Assembly: GCF_051710625.1 (NCBI RefSeq)
Contig: NZ_JBPESN010000001.1
Span: 1 to 64,000 of the forward strand
DNA: 64,000 bases
Source: JBPESN01 sp051710625
GTDB taxonomy: Bacteria > Pseudomonadota > Gammaproteobacteria > Enterobacterales > Enterobacteriaceae
Direction: 5' to 3'
A program made the position numbers and the translations under genes. Below are positions 57,671 to 64,000 of the stretch, one piece after another. How positions within the stretch are numbered: the first letter of the stretch is position 1; each line of letters begins with the position of its first letter. Under the pieces are notes generated by a model. It made no database searches and was not told where the DNA came from. It was given only the letters and a program-made list of their open reading frames with translations.

Positions 57671-58643
57671 ATGGAACGAAGATCATTTATCAAAGCGTCC
57701 CTGGCGCTGGCCGACTACCGCTTCGTCATTTACTGCGAACCGCAGCGCGTCATGATGGATATCGAAAAACATATTTATGCCCGCAGCGATATCAAGCAGC
57801 TCGGCATCTTGCCTATGACCAGCATGTTCAGCTGCGGCACTAACGAGCGCCGTATGTGCGATACCATTCATCCGCAAATCCACGACTCCGATCGCCTGGC
57901 GATGTGGCGCGGCAACGGTGAATGGGTCTGTCGTCCGCTGAATAATCTGCAGAAATTGCAGTTTAACGCCTATCAGGATGGGAATCCGAAAGGGTTCGGC
58001 CTGTTGCAGTTAGATCATAATTTTGAAAACTATCAGAATGTTATTGGTTGGTATAACCAGCGTCCCAACCTATGGGTGGAGCCTGTCGGGTCTTGGGGCA
58101 AAGGTAGTGTTAATCTGCTGGAAATCCCGACCACCGGCGAGACGCTGGATAATATCGTGTGTTCTGGCAGCCCACCGAGCCGATTAAGGCCGGTAATGAA
58201 TACAGTTTCCGCTATCGGTTGTACTGGAGCGGCGAGCCGCCCGTCAACACAGTCCGCTGGCCCGGGTTAAGGCGACCCGTACCGGCATGGGCGGTTTTCC
58301 TGAAGGTTGGGCCCCCGGTGAACACTTCCCGGATACCTGGGCGCGCCGTTTTGGCGTCGACTTCGTTGGCGGGCAGTTAAAAGCGTCGGCGGATAAGGGC
58401 ATTGAGCCGGTTATTACTCTTTTCAGCGGTAAGGTGAGCAATATTGAAATCCTATACGTGAAGCCGATGGACGGTTACCGCACTTTGTTCGACTGGACGT
58501 CGACCAGCGATGCCGTCGATCTGGTCGAGCTGCGCATGTTCCTGCGCATCGGGCAGGAGGTGCTGAGCGAAACCTGGCTGTACCAATATTTCCCGCCGCC
58601 GCCGGATAAACGCAAGTATATCGACGATCGCACGATGAGCTGA
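57671..58643 (+). pseudogene. opgD: Glucan biosynthesis protein D, internal deletion and frameshifts
   Basis: MERRSFIKASLALA is the start of the Tat signal of OpgD, a periplasmic protein controlling osmoregulated glucan backbone structure. It runs directly into DYRFVIYCEPQRVMMDIEKH, which in E. coli OpgD lies some 230 residues further on. The middle is perfect: MTSMFSCGTNERRMCDTIHP QIHDSDRL. Near 58158 and 58262 frameshifts break the C-terminal part (IVCFWQPTEPIKAGNEYSFR; ATRTGMGGFPEGWAPGEHFP), which ends normally with DDRTMS. Confidence 0.92.
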
Positions 58644-58684
58644 AGCCCGCGCAGCGGGGTGTTTACCGGCCAGGGCCGCAGGGT

Positions 58685-59520
58685 CTAGCGGGTAGGGGCG
58701 GCGGCCTTGATGATGCGCTGCTGTACGATCCAGTGTCCTTTCGATGTCAGAAGCACCGGCAAATCGCTTTTTAGCTGTATGCCAAAATCGGTGTCATGCC
58801 ACATCACTTCCAGTGCGCTCTGCGACAAGGCGCCGTGCATTGATTGGCTTACCAGTGTCATAGCGCCGGCGGGGTCGCATTTTAGATCGGCGTCCGCGCG
58901 CAGTAATGCCGTCAAGAGCCCGTTGACCACCGCCGGTTTATCGTTAATAACGATCCGTGACGCCGCCAGCAGAAAATGGGATTGATAGCTGTCGCTTTTC
59001 AAGTCATGATAGTCCTCTCCCAGCGCTTTGCGCGCCACGCTTTCGACGCCGGCAAAAGACACGATGGCCTGGATATCACCGTGCAGGAGCGCGGGAATAA
59101 AATCCACCGGCGCCACGTTGACCTGCTCGGTGCTCACCTTGGCCGCACTCAAAAGTTGACTGAGGTGGTAGTCGGTGTTGGTGCCAAGGGGCGTACCGAT
59201 CTTCAGCCCGGCTAAATCGCTGACGGCGCGCAGCGGGGTGTATTTGGGCGAGCTGATGACGCGCGTTCCCCGGTAGCGGGCGACGTCGGCGACGATGCCA
59301 AAGGGTTGCTGGCGCAGTGCGCCGGTGATGGCCGGAAATTCCGTGAGGGTAGCGATGTCCACTCGTCCGCCCAGCAGCGCCTTGAAGGCTTCCCGGCCGC
59401 TCGGAAAATTAATCTGCTGCACCTTGGTGCCGCTAAAAATGATTCGTTATCGGCGGCACGTTTCGGCCGGCTTTCGTTCGGATTTACTAATAGCGGCATG
59501 CCTGGTATCATTCCTGCGTT
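58685..59520 (-). pseudogene. ABC transporter substrate-binding protein (NMT1/SsuA-like), N-terminally damaged
   Basis: KVQQINFPSGREAFKALLGG RVDIATLTEFPA and ISSPKYTPLRAVSDLAGLKI GTPLGTNTDYHLSQLL are typical of sulfonate/nitrate/taurine-type binding proteins; the part from 59422 to the stop is one open frame of 245 residues. Upstream of IFSGTKV only a few residues are recognisable in another frame, and no signal peptide is left. It is the last gene of the putative sulfate-ester operon. Confidence 0.78.
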
Positions 59521-59524
59521 GCCG

Positions 59525-60259
59525 TTATGTCTGCGTCAATGCGTTTCGTGCGTTGACCACGTCGACTGCGCCGGCGGCTTCACGTTGGCGACGACGCATC
59601 GCCTCAGGACGGTAATGCCAGCGGCCGCAGCAGTGACAAAATTCCTTCGCGGATATCCAGCAAATCAGCATTCTCGCGATTAAGCGGCTGCGGATGATTT
59701 TACCCGGCGCGGCGGACATCGCCTCAATGCGGTCCGCCAGCAGTAAAGCCTCACCCACATCGTAGGTGATAAACAGCACCGTTGCTCGGTGTTTTTGGCA
59801 CACGCGCAACAGCAGATCCCACATCACCACCCGCTGTTTCTGTCCGCCGGATAATTGTCCGGGGTAATGATGGCCTAGCGAGGCAGGACCTACTTCTTCC
59901 AGCGTAGCCAATGCACGCTGATGCAGTTCCGCGCGGGGTAATTTAAAACGGTTCAGCGCGAACTTTACGTTGCCCAGCGCCGTCAGCCAGAGGAAAAGCG
60001 CGTAGTGCTGAAATATGACGCCGACTTCCGCACAAGGCCCGTTCAACACGAGTCCATCAATGCGGATTTCCCCGCTGGCGGGAGGAATAAACCCGGCGAC
60101 GGCGTTCAATAATGTCGATTTGCCGCAGCCGGACGGTCCGATGATGGCGCTAAAGGTACCCGGCGCCAAGTCCAGGCGGGTAACGTCGAGCGCCAATGGC
60201 GGCTGACGCCGGCCGCCATAGCGGATACTGATATCGTCAATCACAACGTGGCCTGACAT
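59525..60259 (-). pseudogene. ABC transporter ATPase (SsuB/TauB-like), Walker B deleted
   Basis: VVIDDISIRYGGRRQPPLAL, Walker A IIGPSGCGKSTLLNAVAGF and VGVIFQHYALFLWLTALGNV (Q-loop) are followed by QLSGGQKQRVVMWDLLLRVC: the signature is fused directly to the sequence after the D-loop, so Walker B (LLLDEP) and about 30 residues are missing. The switch His is Tyr (LFITYDVGEALLLADRI). The C-terminus after KIIRSRL is frameshifted. ATP hydrolysis is impossible. Start at ATG 60259. Confidence 0.85.
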
Positions 60260-60278
60260 GATGCTATCCTTCCCCGGA

Positions 60279-60891
60279 TTAATGCTGTTGCCAATGCAAC
60301 AGACGACGCCCGATGCGATGAATAAGCGCATCCATCAGCGCGCCGAGAATGCCCAGCTCGATAAGCAGGGCGAACATGCGATCGGTACTGATATATTATC
60401 GGGCTTCCTGTAAGCAGTAACCGATGCCGGAGGACGCACCGGATAATTCGTCCGCCGCCAGGCTCAAAAAAGCCAGAACAACGCCCAGACGGATACCGGT
60501 AAAGATATGCGGGGCAGCCGCTGAAATCACCACCACCAAAAATTCCCGCGTCCGGCTGGACCCGAGCGAGCGCGCGGCGCGCAAGTATATTTTCGGGACA
60601 TATCCCATGCCGTAGTGAGTATTGAACCACACCGTTAAAAAGACCGTGTAGGCGATAACGAAATACTTCGATCCCTCGCCGATGCCGAACCAGACAATGG
60701 CGACCGGAATCAGCGCGATGGCCGGAATAGGTCGCATCAAATTCAAAAACGGTGCCAGCAGCGGGCGGAATATCGCCATCCGTCCGGTTAGTAACCCGGT
60801 TAACCCCCAGGCTGGCGCCGAGAGCAAAGCCCGCGGCCGCCCTGCCGGCCGAAACGGCCAAATCGCTTTGCAGTACGCCGCTGCGAGCCAT
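60279..60891 (-). pseudogene. ABC transporter permease (SsuC/TauC-like), truncated
   Basis: SGVLQSDLAVSAGRAAAGFA LGASLGV, after a frameshift near 60800 LLTGRMAIFRPLLAPFLNLM RPIPAIALIPVAIVWFGIGE GSKYFVIAYTVFLTVWFNTH (EAA-loop region), then an in-frame TAA near 60411 within EARxYISTDRMFALLIELGI LGALMDALIHRIG. The first 60 or so residues are missing; the frame is fused to the preceding arylsulfotransferase. Confidence 0.82.
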
Positions 60892-61945
60892 GTCCGCCGC
60901 CGCCGGATAGCGGCGGGCGCGAAAAGCGCTGCTTTGATAGCTGCTTATCACGCCTTTCACGCTGTCAGGGTACTCGGCAAAGAAGGGGATAACATATTTC
61001 CAAACCGTCTCTCCTGCAGGGGAGACTTCAAACAGCCGGCCGAATGCCGATTCACAAATAAAGGTATTGCCGTTGGCCAGGCGTTGGGCGCTGCCCATAT
61101 AGAGCGAGAAAAAGGCCGGCGGCAGCGGGTCGCTGTATTGCCAGGTAATGTTGCCGTTGCTCAGATCGAACTCCAACGCCTTAGAGTGCGGCGAGGTGGC
61201 ACCGGCCGGCCCGCGCACAGGTTGCCGTATCAAAACCCAGTATCGTACCGCTCACGGTCTGCACTGGGGTATGCTGTTGCGCCAGGACATCATGGCCGAC
61301 ATGTCAGGCCACCTCGCCACTGGTGAGGCTGACCGCCGCCACGCCCGACGTGCCGCGCAAACTCATCAGCACCAATTCCTCCGGCGTCAGGGACAGACCA
61401 TTGATCATGGGTTAATGGTGGCGATCAAAGATAGTGTGGACCGGAAAGTCCTTCAGTCGCAGGTGTTGCCAGGAGCGCCACTCCCAAACGATTTCCCCGG
61501 CGCGGTTAACTTCACGCACCACGTCTTCCTGAATAACGTCATCGGGTGCATCGCGGGGTTGGTCGCCACCGCAGATGCGCGCGGCAATCTCCGCCGGGAT
61601 AGGTTCCGCGGCGGTGTAAAGTAAATTGCCATTGGCCAGCCATCGGGCATCGTGGTGGTGGTAGATATCCTCGTAATGCCAAACGATGTCGCCTGCGGGG
61701 GTGACTTCATAAAAATCGCCGCCGTGCCAGATATCCCAGGCCGGGTACAGCGTGGCAGAGGTAGCACAGCTACCGTTATAACTAAGATTGCCATTTGGCA
61801 GGATCACCGCATCGCGCCCCGGCCGCACCGGTAAGTGCCATTGATGGGCTATTTCCCCCGCGCTGCGCTGCCGGTTGTTCAGAGTCAGGCCAGTGGCGCG
61901 CCGGCGAATGATTACCTGATCGCAGGCGGTTGCGGTTTGGGACAT
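60892..61945 (-). pseudogene. Arylsulfotransferase-type (ASST) protein, nonsense and frameshifts
   Basis: From 61945: MSQTATACDQVIIRRRATGL, then the beta-propeller repeats RPGRDAVILPNGNLSYNGS, GGDFYEVTPAGDIVWHYEDI YHHHDARWLANGNLLY and EVNRAGEIVWEWRSW, each with the G-x-I-V-W motif of ASST/Arylsulfotran_2 proteins. A TAA near 61410 and a TGA near 61300 interrupt it; the rest (KALEFDLSNGNITWQYSDPL, LANGNTFICESAFGRLFEVS) is readable in a shifted frame. No signal peptide is visible. It heads an operon with ABC transporter genes. Confidence 0.82.
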
Positions 61946-61977
61946 AGTGGCTCCGAATGAGGCCCGATTAGGGCGAT

Positions 61978-61989
61978 TAAAACGTTTTA
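61978..61989. promoter_or_regulatory. LacI-type operator 1
   Basis: TAAAACGTTTTA is a perfect 12-bp palindrome with the central CG typical of LacI/GalR operators, 33 bases upstream of the arylsulfotransferase start. Confidence 0.65.
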
Positions 61990-62054
61990 CTACGCAAGCG
62001 AAAAAAACGCGTTATGCCTGTTTTTAAGGCTAACAAGAGGCGCTATATATTTTT

Positions 62055-62070
62055 AGTAAAACCTTTTACT
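62055..62070. promoter_or_regulatory. LacI-type operator 2
   Basis: AGTAAAA-CC-TTTTACT is a 7+7 inverted repeat sharing GTAAAAC/GTTTTAC half-site character with operator 1, 77 bp away, nearer to the LacI-type regulator gene. Confidence 0.6.
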
Positions 62071-62143
62071 ATTGATCCTGTCAAGACGCGGTTAAGTGAA
62101 AATTTTGTATAATTAAATATTATTTAATGCATAAGTAAATTCG

Positions 62144-63036
62144 ATGACGCCAAGGAAAATGATCATGTCCGCGGCTAAGCCGTCCGGGGGTCTTACCCGT
62201 TGTGCCACGCTCATTGATGTCGCCCGCCGGGCCGACGTATCGCCCGCGACCGTCTCCAATGCTATCAACGGACGGCGATATGTGGAGGCAGGTAGGCGTC
62301 TGCGCATCGAAGCGGCGATTACCGAGCTGGGCTATATCCCCCCCAATCTACGCGCCCGCGGTCTGCGCACCAGCAAAACTAATACGATTGCGCTTTTCTC
62401 GTCAATGCCTTCTGCCGTTTCTTCCGGGCCCGCCAAACTGGGTTTCATGATGGAAGTGGCGATGACTGTGGCCCTGGCGGCGTTATTATTAGACCATCTT
62501 ACCGCCAGCGGCGCGCGCAATATCGTGCTTTTTATCGGCGATACCGGCCGCAGCGCTTATCAGGAGACCGAGCGGTGCTATCTGCGCTACGCCGCACAGC
62601 GGGGTATTGCGCCATGCCTCTACCGGTTGAACGAAGCCGATGGCGAACAGGCGGGATTTCAAGCGGCGATGGCGCGCTGCACCGAGAAGCGCCGCAGGTG
62701 GATGGCGTCCTGATTCTGGTCGACACGTTTGCCACCGGCGCGGTGCGCGCCTTTAACCAATTGGGGGTGTCAATTCCTGAACATATGCGAATCGCGACCC
62801 GCTATGACGGTATCCGCGCCCGGGAAACCTGGCCGGGGTTGACGGCGGTCAATTTGCATCTGGATGAGGTAGCGAGGTTGACCATCGAACAACTTTTCAT
62901 GGCAATGTCCGGTCAGTCTCCTCAGCGGCCGTGCCAGAACCGGAGCGGAGAATTAGTCATCAGACGTTCCACCTGCATTGGCGCACGGATAACCCCGGCC
63001 GCGGACGAGGCGTCAGGTTTTGGGCGCCCATCCTGA
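62144..63036 (+). pseudogene. LacI-family regulator, internal deletion and frameshift
   Basis: The HTH is intact: ATLIDVARRADVSPATVSNA INGRRYVEAGRRLRIEAAIT ELGYIPPNLRARGLRTSKTN. After MMEVAMTVALAA the sequence jumps to LLLDHLTASGARNIVLFIGD, skipping about 60 residues of the effector domain. A frameshift near 62690 precedes APQVDGVLILVDTFATGAVR and the C-terminal PGLTAVNLHLDEVARLTIEQ. It is divergent from the sulfate-ester operon, with two LacI-type palindromes between. The HTH fragment might still bind DNA. Confidence 0.87.
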
Positions 63037-63475
63037 GCACAGGGGGATGGGCCGGGAAATTGGCCTTTGCCACGTTGCATTTTCCCACATAATCCATGCC
63101 AGAAGCGGTGATATCAAAAAAGGCGCCCGTGATCCGTCTATCTTCCAGGGCGGCAATGGACGTATCTGTCAATGATGCGGCGATAACGCGCCGGTTTATC
63201 CTGCGACATAAAAGGCATTCCTGACCTTATTTTCTCTCTCGGGCGGGCGCTGTCAGGCGCGTTTATTCTGTTAAGGATATTTCCCTTCGCGCTGAAGAGT
63301 GTCATTTAACTTATTGTTTATGTTTAGTTTTATATTGATCCATTGCTAATGCCTTTCGCAGTGAAAGGGTTTTATTCAGCTATTGAGTTGATAGATGCAA
63401 TGAATTAGCCGCTTTAGCCGCTGCGCCGTAAAGTGGGCTCAGAGTTCCCTTTCCTTTACCGTGAGCCTGAATAAT
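63037..63475. other. Gap before catalase, unknown remnant on minus strand
   Basis: The minus strand at 62960-63172 has an open frame with TDTSIAALEDRRITGAFFDI TASGMDYVGKCNVAKAN, which looks coding but which I cannot assign. From about 63230 to 63475 there is AT-rich sequence without genes, presumably the catalase promoter region. Confidence 0.35.
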
Positions 63476-64000
63476 ATGAAAAATAAAACGCTGTTAACTA
63501 CCGCCAGCGGTATCCCGGTGGCCGATAATCGGAACTCCCGATCCGCCGGAGCGCGGGGGCCATTGATGCTGGACGATTTTCATCTGGTGGGAAAACTGGC
63601 CCATTTTAACCGTGAAGTAATTCCCGAGTGGCGCGTGCATGCCAAAGGGTCCGGCGCCTATGGAACGTTTCGCGTGACGCAGGACATCCGCCGGCTGACC
63701 ACCGCGTCGCCCTTTGAGCACATCGGCAAAGAGACGCCGGTATTACTGCGTTTTTCAACCGTGGGCGGCGAGCGGGGCTCGGCGGATACCGAGCGGCATC
63801 CGCGCGGTTTTGCGCTGAAATTTTATACTGAACAGGGTAACTGGGATGTGGTAGGTAATAATACATCGGTCTTTTTTATCCGCGATCCGCTGAAATTCCC
63901 TGATTTTATCCACACCCAAAAACGGGATCCGGCGACGAATCTGAAATCCCCCCCCCCAGATGATGTGGGACTTCTGGTCTTTGTCGCCGAAGTCATTGCA
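63476..64000 (+). pseudogene. katA: Catalase (KatA-type), 5' part, frameshifted in a poly-C tract
   Basis: A monofunctional haem catalase that removes H2O2. MKNKTLLTTASGIPVADNRN SRSAGARGPLMLDDF is followed by the active-site His region EWRVHAKGSGAYGTFRVTQD, the FSTVGGERGSADTERHPRGF segment and NWDVVGNNTSVFFIRDPLKF PDFIHTQKRDP with the catalytic Asn. At the C10 tract (63948-63957) the frame is lost; QMMWDFWSLSPKSLH, typical of the family, continues in another frame. The gene runs out of the window, so other lesions cannot be judged. Relatives usually read IPERVVHAKG, here IPEWRVHAKG. Confidence 0.85.
63948..63957. repeat. C10 homopolymer in catalase gene
   Basis: Ten consecutive C at the point where the catalase reading frame breaks. 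Nine or six C would restore the family sequence. Confidence 0.9.

Noticed and set aside
60241..61233. A genuine arylsulfotransferase-permease fusion protein
   Set aside because: The joint frame exists, but the permease lacks its N-terminus and leaves its correct frame soon after, so the fusion is a deletion product.

Overview
The window looks like a chromosomal segment of a Sodalis-type enterobacterial insect endosymbiont at an early stage of genome decay. The intact genes (thiM, thiD, hemL, erpA, dgt, gltX, clpB, rluD) closely match their Escherichia coli counterparts and keep E. coli gene order (fhu-hemL-clcA-erpA-yadS-btuF-mtnN-dgt-degP-cdaR, and separately clpB-pgeF-rluD). Most other genes are recognisable but broken by single-base indels, nonsense codons or in-frame deletions. 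A lone LuxR-type regulator, two related Mu-like prophages and several copies of one IS3-family element fit the same picture. The genus is inferred from this pattern; I cannot decide the species.

Layout. 1-2.7 kb: decayed LysR regulator, yeeE/yeeD thiosulfate-uptake genes and an acetyltransferase. 3.0-3.7 kb: intact LuxR-family gene. 4.06-5.9 kb: promoter, palindrome, TPP riboswitch and intact thiM-thiD. 6.37-23.3 kb: Mu-like prophage 1, from its left end through repressor, ner, transposase A, B, early genes, lysis genes, terminase, portal and head genes to baseplate, almost all pseudogenised. 23.3-24.6 kb: IS3-family copy plus an inverted IS fragment. 24.6-28.4 kb: enoyl-CoA hydratase remnant with a TetR regulator, and a collapsed fhuC-fhuB. 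28.7-38.5 kb: the hemL-to-cdaR block with intact hemL, erpA and dgt, followed by a gudP remnant. 38.5-43.7 kb: Mu-like prophage 2, heavily internally deleted. 43.7-54.2 kb: three more IS copies interspersed with tRNA-Ala, gltX, tRNA-Val, clpB, pgeF remnant and rluD, then an orphan Mu-like right end. 54.2-64 kb: acetyltransferase remnant, an MFS gene carrying a 17-unit hexanucleotide repeat, opgD remnant, a decayed sulfate-ester (arylsulfotransferase plus ABC transporter) operon with its LacI-type regulator, and the start of a catalase gene.

How the parts work together. The retained functions are housekeeping: thiamine salvage, haem precursor synthesis, Fe-S delivery, dGTP hydrolysis, Glu-tRNA charging, protein disaggregation and 23S rRNA pseudouridylation. 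Lost functions are nutritional (ferrichrome, glucarate, sulfate esters, thiosulfate, cobalamin) or stress related (degP, mtnN, clcA, catalase). The two prophages share conserved end repeats and intact repressors. Prophage 1 also carries a 15-bp motif upstream of three late gene clusters, at the positions where Mu has late promoters; this is the strongest candidate here for an undescribed regulatory element.
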